Source of the DNA: Fretibacterium sp.
GTDB lineage: Bacteria; Synergistota; Synergistia; Synergistales; Aminobacteriaceae
NCBI GenBank assembly: GCA_017476945.1
Contig: JAFUYV010000263.1
Span: 1 to 37,893 of the forward strand
Length of the DNA stretch: 37,893 bases
Direction of reading: 5' to 3'
The notes beneath the pieces are model-generated. The model was not told the origin of the DNA, made no database searches, and worked only from the letters and a program-made list of their open reading frames with translations. This document shows positions 1 through 8,211 of this stretch, piece after piece (positions within the stretch are counted from its first letter, which is position 1; each line of letters opens with the position of its first letter). The position numbers and the translations under genes are program-made.

Positions 1-1567
1 CCATCAGGCCGAAGGGCGGGAGCCCCAGCTCCGAACGGAGCGTCAGCTCCCGTCTCCAGAAACGCTCCCATCCCCCCGCGAGAAGGCCCCGCCACTCCGC
101 GCCGCGGCGGCTCTGAATCAGCACGTCCCGTTCCCCCTCGTCCGCGTTGCGGCCCCGCCAGCAGGACTCCCATACCATGCTGAAAGCCTGGAAGCGCGCA
201 CCGTAATCCGGCCTGCGGAGCTCCGCGTCCATGTCCAGCCATGCCGCCAGCCCCACGTCCAGCGTATCACAGAGCGCCAGGGCCCCGCGTGTCCCCAGGA
301 TGAGGGAGGGGCCCTCCGGCCTGAGCGTCTTGCCTTCATGAAGGAGGACGGGGACGCCGCGAACCAGGCGGCCAGCCATCGAGGTGAGGGCCTCAAGCCC
401 GGGACGCCGCCCGGACCAGAGCTCGCCCTGGCAGTCCGGACAGCGTGAGGGCAGGTCCTCACGCGCACCGCAGCGGACGCAGCGCAGCCGTCGCCCGGAC
501 TCCTCGCTGCGCATGGTCCCCCCGCAGCGAGGGCAGCGGACCGCGTGGCCGCACTCCGCGCAGAACACCTCTCCCGCCTCCCCGCGGCGGTCGAGCACCC
601 AGAGGACGTGACGTCCCCCGGACAGTTCCGCCCGCGTCCGTGTCAGCAGCGAGACCGTCAGGGGCAGCGTCCCTTCGACCCCGCGCTCCTGTCCCTCAAG
701 GGAACGGCGTACGTCAGCGACGATAACTTTCTTCCGGCCGGGAAGAACGGTACACGAGGGCTTTATCCTGAGGAAGGTCTTGGAGGAGGGCATCCGTCCT
801 CCAAGGACGAGCTCTGCGCCCAACGTAGACGCTCGTCTGCCCGCGAGGCTGCGAGCAGAGACGCGCGGGGGACGCTGAAAGATGTAGGCCGGACTCGCCT
901 CCTCCTCCACAATGATGCGGTCCGGGGTCAGTGGGGCAAAAACCCCTCCCGGCGGTGCGATGACGAGCCGCACCTCCCCTGCCCTTGCCGCGCGCCAGGC
1001 GTTCCAGAGCTTCCTGCCGCCGGAGGAGGGCCAGAGCAAGGCTTCGGAGCGAAGAGAGGCCGGGAGCGACGCGAAGAATGTCTTGGCCGCACGCGCCTCG
1101 GAGAAGAGGAGCAGCGTCCGGCCTCCCTCCTCGAGACAACAACGATAAAAATCCCACCGCTCCTCATCCCAGGGGAGAAAACAGTGGGTTTCACGAAAGG
1201 CTTTGGAGACGGGGATGCCGGTGACGTCCGGAACAGGCTCACCCGCCAGAAGCTCCGGGGGGCAAAGGGCCTTCAGGGCCAAACCTGCCCCGCAGAGGAA
1301 GGCGCGCCCCATCCACAGGGCCAGGTCCCACAGGTCCGCATTCAGGACGCACGCCCTATCCAAGACCTCCAGGACACGACGAACCTGAAACTTAGGCTCG
1401 GCCCTGGAGAGCCCAAGGACGAAGCCAACACGCACGCCCTTCCCCACGGGGACGCGAACGCGCGCGCCCGGCGCCAGTGCGCCGTCCGCCTCGTAGGTCA
1501 GCGCGTTCCACCATGGCCCGGGGACGATGACGTCGACGAGGGGCCCACCGCCCTCAGCTCTGGACAA
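1..1567 (-). CDS. priA: PriA-like primosomal protein N', partial (C-terminus beyond the window)
   Basis: PriA reloads the replisome at stalled forks. About 520 residues are present and the C-terminal end lies beyond base 1. The N-terminus (PGARVRVPVGKGVRVGFVLG) matches the PriA 3'-DNA-binding domain. Around residues 334-377 all eight zinc cysteines are present as four CxxC pairs (CAEC, CPRC, CVRC, CPDC). The helicase core is degenerate. Where a Walker A loop GxTGSGKTE is expected (about residues 120-140) the sequence is FLPWDEERWDFY. The DEEH box reads EEEA (about residue 220), and the usual GSATPS reads GGRMPS. So ATPase activity is doubtful. There is no ATG; the only near start in frame is a TTG overlapping the end of coaBC by 14 bases, with a GAGG-rich stretch upstream. 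coaBC-priA linkage is common. Identity is fairly sure; the exact start is not. Confidence 0.85.
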   Translation of the reverse strand, partial: MSRAEGGGPLVDVIVPGPWWNALTYEADGALAPGARVRVPVGKGVRVGFVLGLSRAEPKFQVRRVLEVLDRACVLNADLWDLALWMGRAFLCGAGLALKALCPPELLAGEPVPDVTGIPVSKAFRETHCFLPWDEERWDFYRCCLEEGGRTLLLFSEARAAKTFFASLPASLRSEALLWPSSGGRKLWNAWRAARAGEVRLVIAPPGGVFAPLTPDRIIVEEEASPAYIFQRPPRVSARSLAGRRASTLGAELVLGGRMPSSKTFLRIKPSCTVLPGRKKVIVADVRRSLEGQERGVEGTLPLTVSLLTRTRAELSGGRHVLWVLDRRGEAGEVFCAECGHAVRCPRCGGTMRSEESGRRLRCVRCGAREDLPSRCPDCQGELWSGRRPGLEALTSMAGRLVRGVPVLLHEGKTLRPEGPSLILGTRGALALCDTLDVGLAAWLDMDAELRRPDYGARFQAFSMVWESCWRGRNADEGERDVLIQSRRGAEWRGLLAGGWERFWRRELTLRSELGLPPFGLM

Positions 1568-2789
1568 TCAGGCCCCGCCTCACCAGGGAACCCCAGACGG
1601 CGCAGGCCACGTCCTCCTTCAGGCCGGAGAAGCTCTCCTCCTCTCCCTCACGGCAGATGAGGCGCAGCGTGTTGGTCTCCGACGCGAAGCCGCTGCCCGG
1701 CGCGAGGACGTCGTTCACCAGGATGCCGTCCAGGCCCTTGCGCTCCAGCTTGGCTCGCGCGTTGCGCAGCAGGTCGTCCGTCTCGGCGGCGAAGCCGAGC
1801 AGAAACTGGTCCGGGCGCTTGACTCGCCCCACCTCTGCGGCGATGTCGGGATTCTGTACGAGGCTGACGGCTATCTCCGGCCGCCCCTCGCGCTTCACCT
1901 TGCGCTCCGCCCGCTCCTTGGCGCGATAGTCCCCCACGGCCGCGGCCTTGACGATGACGTGGGCCCATGAGAGAGACGCCATCACCGCGTCCCGCATTTC
2001 CAGGGCCGAAACGATTGAGGTAACCTGAAGCCCGTGAAGGACGCAGGGAGCCTCAACCGGCCCCAGGACCACCCGCACCTCCGCGCCCCGGCGCCAGGCC
2101 TCACGGGCCATCGCCAGGCCCATCCGCCCCGTGCTGGGGTTGGAGAGGTAGCGCACGGGGTCCAGATACTCCCGGGTCGGCCCCGCGGTAACGAGGATAT
2201 GGACCCCCTCCATGTCGTGCGGGGCCAGCGCTCGGAAGACCTCCTCTGCGATCTCCTCAGGCTCCGGCATCCGGCCTCGGCCCTCTCCCCCGCAGGCCAA
2301 CGCCCCCACGGCGGGCTCCACCACCCGCACACCGCGCCCGGCCAGCGTCCTCAGGTTCTCCTGCGTCGCGGGGTGTTCCAGCATATGGGCGTTCATGGCG
2401 GGAAAGAGCAGCACCGGCGCGCGAGCCGCGAGAAGCGTGGCCCCGATCAGTCCCTCCGCCCGGCCCTGGGCTAGGGCGGCAGCCGTGTTGGCCGTGCAGG
2501 GGGCAACGGCGATGGCCTCGGCCCACTCCGCGAGGCGAATGTGAGGAATCTCAAAGCCGCGTTCACCGGACAGCAGATCCTCCTCCTGCCAGACGCGGCG
2601 GCCTGAGAGCGTGGCGAGGGCGAGGGGCGCGACGAACTCTCCGGCAGCGTGCGTCAGGATGGTCTCGACCTCGCAGCCCGCCTTTGTCAGATGGCGCACC
2701 AGCTTCGGCGTCTTGTAAGCGGCAATGCCGCCCGTGACACAGAGCAGGACCCGCCGCCCCTCAAACGGTCTTGAACTGAGGCAGGCCAA
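1554..2789 (-). CDS. coaBC: Bifunctional phosphopantothenoylcysteine decarboxylase / phosphopantothenate-cysteine ligase
   Basis: This enzyme makes 4'-phosphopantetheine for coenzyme A in two steps: CTP-dependent ligation of cysteine to phosphopantothenate (CoaB), then FMN-dependent decarboxylation (CoaC). The N-terminal CoaC half shows VTGGIAAYK (about 18-26), the active-site His83 in HIRLAEW, the PAMNAHM substrate motif (130-136) and Cys166 in ACGGEGRGRM. The CoaB half starts near residue 195 with VTAGPTREYLDPVRYLSN, followed by AAAVGDYR and a GFAAET motif. At 411 residues it is full length. It starts with TTG, the only start in frame before the Rossmann fold, two bases after the rpoZ stop. 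Confidence 0.96.
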   Translation of the reverse strand: MACLSSRPFEGRRVLLCVTGGIAAYKTPKLVRHLTKAGCEVETILTHAAGEFVAPLALATLSGRRVWQEEDLLSGERGFEIPHIRLAEWAEAIAVAPCTANTAAALAQGRAEGLIGATLLAARAPVLLFPAMNAHMLEHPATQENLRTLAGRGVRVVEPAVGALACGGEGRGRMPEPEEIAEEVFRALAPHDMEGVHILVTAGPTREYLDPVRYLSNPSTGRMGLAMAREAWRRGAEVRVVLGPVEAPCVLHGLQVTSIVSALEMRDAVMASLSWAHVIVKAAAVGDYRAKERAERKVKREGRPEIAVSLVQNPDIAAEVGRVKRPDQFLLGFAAETDDLLRNARAKLERKGLDGILVNDVLAPGSGFASETNTLRLICREGEEESFSGLKEDVACAVWGSLVRRGLIVQS

Positions 2790-2791
2790 GG

Positions 2792-3022
2792 TTACAGTTC
2801 TTCCTCATCCCCCGGCAGCGACACGGGATCGCCGGGAGCGGGAATCCCACGGCCAAGGTCCGTCTCCAGCAGGGCCAGGGAAAGATAGCGCTCATTGACG
2901 TTGTGCTCGATCGTCCTGTGTTCCCCAAGCCAGCGCGCCCGCGCCGCAATCCGTGCCGTGATCTCGTACTTATTGTCCGTCCCGCATTTCCTGGACAGCG
3001 CCTCAAGGTCATAAAACTTCAT
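2792..3022 (-). CDS. rpoZ: DNA-directed RNA polymerase omega subunit
   Basis: This 76-residue protein lies between gmk and coaBC, the usual place of rpoZ. Omega helps RNA polymerase assemble and fold around beta'. The region NKYEITARIAARARWLGE (about residues 17-34) matches the omega core in which a conserved Arg-Tyr/Ala helix contacts beta'. The C-terminus is acidic (GDEEEL), as in many omegas. The ATG is preceded by GAGGTGGG. Sequence similarity is modest, so the call leans on position and size as well. Confidence 0.82.
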   Translation of the reverse strand: MKFYDLEALSRKCGTDNKYEITARIAARARWLGEHRTIEHNVNERYLSLALLETDLGRGIPAPGDPVSLPGDEEEL

Positions 3023-3024
3023 GG

Positions 3025-3600
3025 TTATCCCACCTCATGCTCTAGTCGATAATCCAGAATAATTTTCCTCAGTGTCAGGGAAGCCTCGTCAAGATTGTCG
3101 TTCACGACGACATGGTCGTATTCCCCGGCCCGCTGAAGCTCCTCGGCCGCGTTCTTCAGCCGGAGCCGGAGTTCTTCGCCTCCCTCCGTCCCACGGTTGC
3201 GGAGGCGGCGCTCCAGCTCCTCAAGGGAGGGAGGCGCCACGAAAATGGACACCGCGTCGGGCATCCGCTGCCGCACTTGAAGGGCTCCCTGCACGTCGAT
3301 CTCCAGCAGCACGTCATGCCCCGCGTCCAGCTCGCGCTCCACGTCCTCCTTCAGCGTCCCATAAAACGCATCGTGGACGTGGGCGTACTCCAGAAAGCGT
3401 CCCTGTTTCACCCTCTCCTCAAAGTCAGGGCGGGAGATGAAACGGTACTCCACGCCATCCCGCTCCCCCGGCCTTGACCGGCGCGTCGTGCAGGAGATGG
3501 AGTAGACCAACCCCTCAATATCGTCCAGGGCGCGCTCGCGCAGCGTTCCCTTGCCCACGCCGCTGGGCCCCGAAAGGATGAACAGCCGTCCCCGTCCCAC
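3025..3600 (-). CDS. gmk: Guanylate kinase
   Basis: The enzyme phosphorylates GMP to GDP with ATP. The P-loop GPSGVGKGT is at residues 11-19, followed by SCTTRRSRPGE, the GMP-binding segment, and LEIDVQGA, the Walker B-like segment. The reading frame stays open to 3672, but that would overlap yicC by 67 bases. I chose the GTG at 3600 because GGAG sits eight bases upstream and the product (191 residues) begins MGRGRLFILSG as in the family. A GTG at 3609, which would overlap the yicC stop as GTGA, is the alternative. Order yicC-gmk-rpoZ-coaBC-priA is a widespread bacterial arrangement. Confidence 0.95.
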   Translation of the reverse strand: MGRGRLFILSGPSGVGKGTLRERALDDIEGLVYSISCTTRRSRPGERDGVEYRFISRPDFEERVKQGRFLEYAHVHDAFYGTLKEDVERELDAGHDVLLEIDVQGALQVRQRMPDAVSIFVAPPSLEELERRLRNRGTEGGEELRLRLKNAAEELQRAGEYDHVVVNDNLDEASLTLRKIILDYRLEHEVG

Positions 3601-3605
3601 AGCCG

Positions 3606-4502
3606 TCACTCCACGTTCTGTATCTGCTCGCGGATGCGTTCGAGGCAGGACTTGGCCTCGACAACACCCCAACGGAAGTCCGCGTCCCCAACCTTGGACC
3701 CCATCGTGTTGATCTCACGGTTCATCTCCTGGATCAGGAAATCCAGCCGGCGGCCAGCGGGGTCCTTGCCCGCGGGGGAGGGGGCGGCCTCCATCGTCTG
3801 GCGGAATCGGCCGATGTGCGCCGCCAGGCGGGCCAGCTCCTCGGAAACGTCCCACTTGTCGGCCATGATTGAGACCTCCTGGGCGATACGCGCCTCATCA
3901 ATGTCCAGCCCGCAACGCTCCATGACCTTCCCGATACGCTCCTTCAGCGCCTCCAGCGCCTCGCCGGAGGCCGTCCTCCAGCGTGCCTCAAGGCTCGATA
4001 CGATGCCCGCGAAGGTGTCCAGGTCCGCCTCAATGACGGAATTCAGCTTCGCGCCCTCGGCCCGCTTCATCTCCATAAGGGACTCCACGGCGGCAGTCAG
4101 GAGCTCCTCCCACACCCGGGGATCGTCCTGAGCCTGCTCCAGGGCACGGCCAGCCTCGCATATCCCCGGCAGCATCAGGCAGGATGCCAGGGAAGGGGCC
4201 TCGCTCCCCTCCTGGGCCGCCAACTCCCGCACCCGGCGGAAGATGAGCAGCAGTCCCTCCTCATCCCGCGCCGGCGTCCGCGCGCCGGGGTTCCACGCGA
4301 TCTCCGCGGAGAGCCGCACCTTACCCCGGCCCAGGGCCGTCCGCAGCTGGGCAATCAGGCGGCTCTCCAGCGGGGAAAGCTCCCGTGGCAGGCGTGCCGA
4401 GAAATCCTGATAACGATGGTTCACCGAGGTCAGCTCAAAAATAACCGTCCCCCACGGGAACTCGCGGGAGGCGCGGCCAAAGCCCGTCATGCTCAGAAAC
4501 AT
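3606..4502 (-). CDS. yicC: YicC/YloC-family endoribonuclease
   Basis: This 298-residue protein has the family hallmarks at both ends: SMTGFGRA near the N-terminus and REINTMGSK near residue 265, followed by the EAKSCLERIREQIQNVE tail. Members of this family are stress-linked RNA-cutting enzymes; E. coli YicC acts on the small RNA RyhB. The ATG is preceded by GGAGG seven bases upstream. It is the first gene of the gmk-rpoZ-coaBC-priA run, with a -10-like TATAAT 62 bases upstream, so it may have its own promoter. Confidence 0.93.
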   Translation of the reverse strand: MFLSMTGFGRASREFPWGTVIFELTSVNHRYQDFSARLPRELSPLESRLIAQLRTALGRGKVRLSAEIAWNPGARTPARDEEGLLLIFRRVRELAAQEGSEAPSLASCLMLPGICEAGRALEQAQDDPRVWEELLTAAVESLMEMKRAEGAKLNSVIEADLDTFAGIVSSLEARWRTASGEALEALKERIGKVMERCGLDIDEARIAQEVSIMADKWDVSEELARLAAHIGRFRQTMEAAPSPAGKDPAGRRLDFLIQEMNREINTMGSKVGDADFRWGVVEAKSCLERIREQIQNVE

Positions 4503-4534
4503 TTAAGCCCTCCAGACGCTCTCAAAAGAAATCA

Positions 4535-4552
4535 GCCGGGCATACACCCGGC
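4535..4552 (-). terminator. Hairpin after plsC, possible terminator or 5' UTR element of yicC
   Basis: A perfect 6-bp inverted repeat GCCGGG-N6-CCCGGC lies between plsC and yicC. Read leftward, it is followed by a moderately T-rich stretch (TGATTTCTTTT). It could end plsC transcripts, or stand at the start of a yicC transcript begun at the TATAAT just upstream. Confidence 0.35.
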
Positions 4553-4564
4553 GGGAATGCCGAA

Positions 4565-4570
4565 ATTATA
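4565..4570 (-). promoter_or_regulatory. Candidate -10 box for yicC
   Basis: A consensus TATAAT reads leftward in the 77-base gap after plsC. I see no good -35 box at 16-18 bases. Confidence 0.35.
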
Positions 4571-4579
4571 GCACCACGC

Positions 4580-5206
4580 TCAGGATGCTTGGGCCTCAAG
4601 GGCCTTCAGGGCCTCTGTCAGCTTTGTCATAATGGCGTCCCTTCCGTCCCGGCCCTTATAGACCTCGTCAGAAAAGCGGAGGGGCTTGCCGAACGTCACG
4701 GTGATCTTGCTGGGGCGGACGAAGTGCGCGCCGGGGGGCATGGCCTTGAAGGAGCCGCTGATAAACACCGGCAGGATAGGCGCGCGCTCATGGGCGGCGA
4801 CAAGGGCCACGCCCGCCTCGAGAGGCTGGAGCTTTCCATCCGGGGAACGTCCTCCCTCCGGGAAGATCAGGACATCGTTCCCCTCCTGATAGAGCTTCAT
4901 AAAGCCCTTCAGCGCCCCCGCGGCGGAGGCGCTGCTCGACCGCGAGACGGGGACCGCCCCCAGGGCGCGGATGGAGGCGCCCAGGAACCACGAGCGGAAG
5001 AGCTCCTCCTTGGCGAAGTAGCGCAGCCTCCGTGGAAAGAAGCAACCCACCACCAGAGGATCGAGATTGCTGCAATGGTTGCAGGCGACGATCACCCTCT
5101 CCTCCGCAAGAGGCTCCTCCCAGCGCGTGGCGCACCGGTTCCACAGCCTCAGCGCCAGTCGGAAGAACACGCGGACGATCGCGTAGAAGATGCGGCTCTG
5201 ATTCAT
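4580..5206 (-). CDS. plsC: 1-acyl-sn-glycerol-3-phosphate acyltransferase
   Basis: The enzyme acylates lysophosphatidic acid to phosphatidic acid at the membrane. The catalytic NHxxxxD motif is NHCSNLD (His44, Asp49), and the glycerol-phosphate-binding motif is FPEGGRS (115-121). An N-terminal hydrophobic helix (about 5-20) fits membrane association. Length 208 is typical. Its ATG overlaps the cmk stop as ATGA, so the two are translationally coupled; cmk-plsC pairing is common in Gram-positive and related bacteria. Confidence 0.93.
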   Translation of the reverse strand: MNQSRIFYAIVRVFFRLALRLWNRCATRWEEPLAEERVIVACNHCSNLDPLVVGCFFPRRLRYFAKEELFRSWFLGASIRALGAVPVSRSSSASAAGALKGFMKLYQEGNDVLIFPEGGRSPDGKLQPLEAGVALVAAHERAPILPVFISGSFKAMPPGAHFVRPSKITVTFGKPLRFSDEVYKGRDGRDAIMTKLTEALKALEAQAS

Positions 5207-5877
5207 GCGGTGACCTCCCCTCTCGACAGGGCTCCCCGGACGCGGCTCAGGAGAAGCTCGACGACCTCCTCCTCGCTCATCTTCGATGTATCGACCAGGA
5301 CGGCGCCCTCCGGCTGGACGAGAGGGGCCAGCGCGCGGCTGCTGTCGTAATGGTCCCGCTCCTTTATCGCGGCCAGGACCTCGTCGTAACAGACGGACTC
5401 CCCCCTGCGCTCCCTCTCTAGGCAGCGCCGCCGCGCCCGCTCCTCCGGCGAGGCCGTCAAAAAGAACTTCAGGGGCGCCCTGGGGAACACCACGCTCCCC
5501 TCGTCGCGCCCCTCCACGACCAGAGAGCCGTACTGCTCCTGATCTTGCTGCAGGCCCAAAAGGGCCCGCCGGACGGAGGGCAAGGCGGAGTAGGTGGAGG
5601 CAAGCTCATCGACGCGTGGCGTCCGAATCTCCCGGCTGACGTCGAACCCGTTGACGAGGACGGCTCCGTCCCGCAGCTCGATGCGTATATCCGACAAGGC
5701 CTCCTCCAGGAACTCCGACTCCTCTGGGCGGACCTCCGCTTCTGCAAGGATAAGGGCGATCGCCCTGTAGATCGCCCCCGTGTCCAAGTAGTGAATACCC
5801 AAGAGCTGAGCCAAACGCTTGGCTATGGAGCTCTTTCCGGCCCCGGCGGGCCCGTCGATCGTTATGACATAGGCCAA
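5203..5877 (-). CDS. cmk: Cytidylate kinase
   Basis: The enzyme phosphorylates CMP and dCMP. The P-loop GPAGAGKSS is at residues 9-17, followed by YLDTGAIYRA, the CMP-binding segment, then VEGRDEGSVVFP and RRCLERERRGE, the lid region. Length 224 is normal. The frame starts with TTG, eight bases after GGGGG; no ATG is available near the P-loop. It follows the HDOD gene by 11 bases. Confidence 0.96.
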   Translation of the reverse strand: MAYVITIDGPAGAGKSSIAKRLAQLLGIHYLDTGAIYRAIALILAEAEVRPEESEFLEEALSDIRIELRDGAVLVNGFDVSREIRTPRVDELASTYSALPSVRRALLGLQQDQEQYGSLVVEGRDEGSVVFPRAPLKFFLTASPEERARRRCLERERRGESVCYDEVLAAIKERDHYDSSRALAPLVQPEGAVLVDTSKMSEEEVVELLLSRVRGALSRGEVTA

Positions 5878-5888
5878 GGATATGCCCC

Positions 5889-6782
5889 CTATTCGAGGCT
5901 GTTCATCTCGGACATCTCCTGAGAGACCTTTCCCGCGAAGTCCACCAGGTCCCCCATCAGCTCCTCGATGTTTGTGATCCCCAATCGTTCCATCGGCTCA
6001 GGGAACATATAGTTCTGAAGCCCATCCGCCCCAAGGCCGATCCCCAGCATCAGGCAGACGGAGTTGGCCACGCTGACCACATCCAGCATCGGCTGGTACT
6101 CCACCTTGTCCTCCGGCAGCTCGTTGGGCTTGTGGTGATAGGCCACCACAATTTGATAGGCCTCCGGCAGGTCCCACTTCTCCGTCAGGATCGCCCCCAC
6201 CATCGCGTGGTCGAACCCCAGGACGTTAAGCTCCGCCTCAATAAAGGGAATGTGCTCCTCCTCCACCATCTTGACGATGATTCCGTAACCGAAGCGAACA
6301 TAGTCGTTCAGGATGATCTTGCCGATGTCGTGAAGCAGGCCGCCGACGTAGGCGTCCTCCGAGGAGACGTTGTTCGTCTTCTTCGCGATGTAGCGGGCGG
6401 CGTAGGCCACCATCAGCGAGTGGCGCCACAGCTCCCCGCGGTCCAGAGCGTAACCGGAGAGTCCCTTGTCCATGGCGGAGTAGACCTGGGCGGCCAGGAC
6501 GATGTTGCTGACGCTTTTGTACCCCAATAAGGCGATCGCCTCAGAGATGTTGGAGATATTGCGCTTCATGCCGTAGGCCGCCGAGTTGGCCAGCTTCAGG
6601 ACGCGCAGGACAAGGCCCTCGTCCCTCGACAGGCTCTTGGAGACGTCCGACACGCTGCTGGTGGGGTCGTTCAGCTTGCGCATCGTCTCCAGGACAAACT
6701 GAGGGAAGGACTTGACATCCTTTAACTTGCTGAGGATACGAGTCTTGATCAACTCCCTCGAGCGCTCATCGATTCCACTCAT
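5889..6782 (-). CDS. HDOD-domain signalling protein
   Basis: The protein has 297 residues, almost all one HDOD domain (about 20-230). Typical features are FPQFVLETMRKLNDP, the SRDEGLVLRVLKLANSAAYG helix and a retained set of HD-type residues: His121, His151-Asp152 (HDIGK), His192 and His216-His217. Many HDOD proteins have lost these residues, so metal binding or phosphohydrolase activity cannot be excluded here. HDOD proteins usually act as output or scaffold modules in second-messenger, motility or stress signalling. No receiver or GGDEF domain is fused to it. The ATG follows GGAGGATGGGGC. Confidence 0.9.
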   Translation of the reverse strand: MSGIDERSRELIKTRILSKLKDVKSFPQFVLETMRKLNDPTSSVSDVSKSLSRDEGLVLRVLKLANSAAYGMKRNISNISEAIALLGYKSVSNIVLAAQVYSAMDKGLSGYALDRGELWRHSLMVAYAARYIAKKTNNVSSEDAYVGGLLHDIGKIILNDYVRFGYGIIVKMVEEEHIPFIEAELNVLGFDHAMVGAILTEKWDLPEAYQIVVAYHHKPNELPEDKVEYQPMLDVVSVANSVCLMLGIGLGADGLQNYMFPEPMERLGITNIEELMGDLVDFAGKVSQEMSEMNSLE

Positions 6783-6809
6783 GCCCCATCCTCCTTATCA
6801 CGTGCAGGC

Positions 6810-7526
6810 TTAGACTTCTCCTCCATTGAATATTTTAGTGTAGACTTCGGAAAAAGACAAATCTATAAATTCTCCAGGGCGAAGTTGCTTCAAGGTCAAT
6901 TCCCCGATGCGCCGCCGGATGAGCCTCTGCACGGAGAACCCCGCCAGGTTCGCCATGACGCGGACCTCCCGCTTCAGTCCTTCCCCGATAACGATGGAGA
7001 CCCACCGGCCCCGCGGCGCCCTCTCCAGGACGGACAGGGCGAGGGGGACGGCTCTGCGCCCCTCGATCTCGAAGCCGCCCCGCCACCGCTCAAGTTGCCT
7101 CTGGTTGATCTCGATGTTCAGCAGGGCCTCGTATTCCTTATGAACACCTTTCGAGGGGTGGAGGATGCTCTGGGCGAACGCGCCGTCATTGGTGAGGATC
7201 AGGAGCCCCTCGCTCTCGCGATCCAGCCTCCCCGCCGGGTAGACGCGGAGCGCCCGCAGCTCAGCGGGAAGGAGATCCACCACCACGGGGTCATAACGGT
7301 CGCTCACGGCGCAGACCACCCCCACCGGCTTATTCATCACCAGGTACACCATCCGCGAGGGCGACACCCCGCGCCCGTCGCACAACACCTCGTCCTCCGG
7401 TTCTACCGCGAAGAACGGGGCCAGGATGATCTTCCCGTTGACCTGCACCCGCCCCGCCCGGATCAGGTCCTCGGCCTTCCTCCGCGAGGCCACGCCGCAC
7501 GCCGCCAGGTAAGCGTTAAGCCTCAT
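6810..7526 (-). CDS. 16S/23S rRNA pseudouridine synthase, RsuA/RluB/E/F family
   Basis: It turns specific uridines of rRNA into pseudouridine. An S4 RNA-binding domain is at residues 1-50 (MRLNAYLAACGVASRRKAEDLI), and the catalytic domain shows GRLDRESEGLLILTNDG with catalytic Asp102 and the C-terminal LKREVRVM (G-x-KRQ-like motif). The length is 238. It overlaps scpB by 11 bases; scpA-scpB-rluB is the classical order, which favours RluB over RsuA. Confidence 0.93.
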   Translation of the reverse strand: MRLNAYLAACGVASRRKAEDLIRAGRVQVNGKIILAPFFAVEPEDEVLCDGRGVSPSRMVYLVMNKPVGVVCAVSDRYDPVVVDLLPAELRALRVYPAGRLDRESEGLLILTNDGAFAQSILHPSKGVHKEYEALLNIEINQRQLERWRGGFEIEGRRAVPLALSVLERAPRGRWVSIVIGEGLKREVRVMANLAGFSVQRLIRRRIGELTLKQLRPGEFIDLSFSEVYTKIFNGGEV

Positions 7527-8211
7527 CGGGAACGGCCTCCTCCGGGGGCGGGGAAATGGGGTCCAGGGCCTCTCCCGCGTCCGTATCTGGCTCAGGGGGG
7601 ACTGGGTTCTGCGCTACCGGCCCCTCGCCCAGTTCGCCCAGTTCCTCAAGGCTTGGCAGGTCCGCGATGGCGTTCAGACCAAACAGTTCCAGGAAGCGCG
7701 GCGTCGTGCGGTAAAGCAGAGGGGAGCCGCTGCCCTTCTTGCGCCCGGCGAGGCGCACAAGCCCGTAGTTCAACAGGCGTTCAATGACGCCGTCCGAGCG
7801 GACCCCTCGAAGGTCCTCCACCTCGCCCCGCGTAACCGGCTGATTGTAGGCGATGATTGCCGCCGTCTCCACCGCCGCGCGGCTGAGGCGCACGCGGCCG
7901 CGCTGAGCTGTGTCTCGGAAGCGGGAGAGGACCTCCGCGAAGTGCGGGTTCGTCTCCAGGGCCCAGCCCCCAGCCAATGCCTTGAGCACCAGCCCGTGCC
8001 CGCCCTTCAGATGTTCCTCCAACTCCCGCAGCGCCGCCGACAGCGCGGACCCCGGCACGTCAAAGACCTCCCGAAGTTCTGCCTCCGGCACGGGCGCTGT
8101 GGCCACGAACAACACCGCCTCGATCTGCGCTGCCAGAATAGACAGAGCCTGCCCCTGCGTGCCGGGCTCAGGCGGGTTTTGTTCAGGCTGATTTTGTGAG
8201 GACTTTGACAT
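7516..8211 (-). CDS. scpB: Segregation and condensation protein B
   Basis: ScpB is the winged-helix (kite) subunit of the SMC-ScpAB condensin. The family core begins near residue 28 (IEAVLFVATAPVPEAELREVF) and includes the second winged helix with AAIIAYNQPVTRGEVEDLRGV. A proline- and acid-rich tail (VPPEPDTDAGE) follows. The start is ambiguous: ATG at 8211 (used here) or TTG at 8217, which has GGAGG six bases upstream. Either overlaps the end of scpA, indicating translational coupling. Confidence 0.94.
   Translation of the reverse strand: MSKSSQNQPEQNPPEPGTQGQALSILAAQIEAVLFVATAPVPEAELREVFDVPGSALSAALRELEEHLKGGHGLVLKALAGGWALETNPHFAEVLSRFRDTAQRGRVRLSRAAVETAAIIAYNQPVTRGEVEDLRGVRSDGVIERLLNYGLVRLAGRKKGSGSPLLYRTTPRFLELFGLNAIADLPSLEELGELGEGPVAQNPVPPEPDTDAGEALDPISPPPEEAVPDEA

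Noticed and set aside
545-1660. Long plus-strand open frame across priA
   Set aside because: It is rich in Arg, Pro and Gly and antisense to a frame that reads as PriA with its zinc motifs. Such shadows are common in GC-rich DNA.
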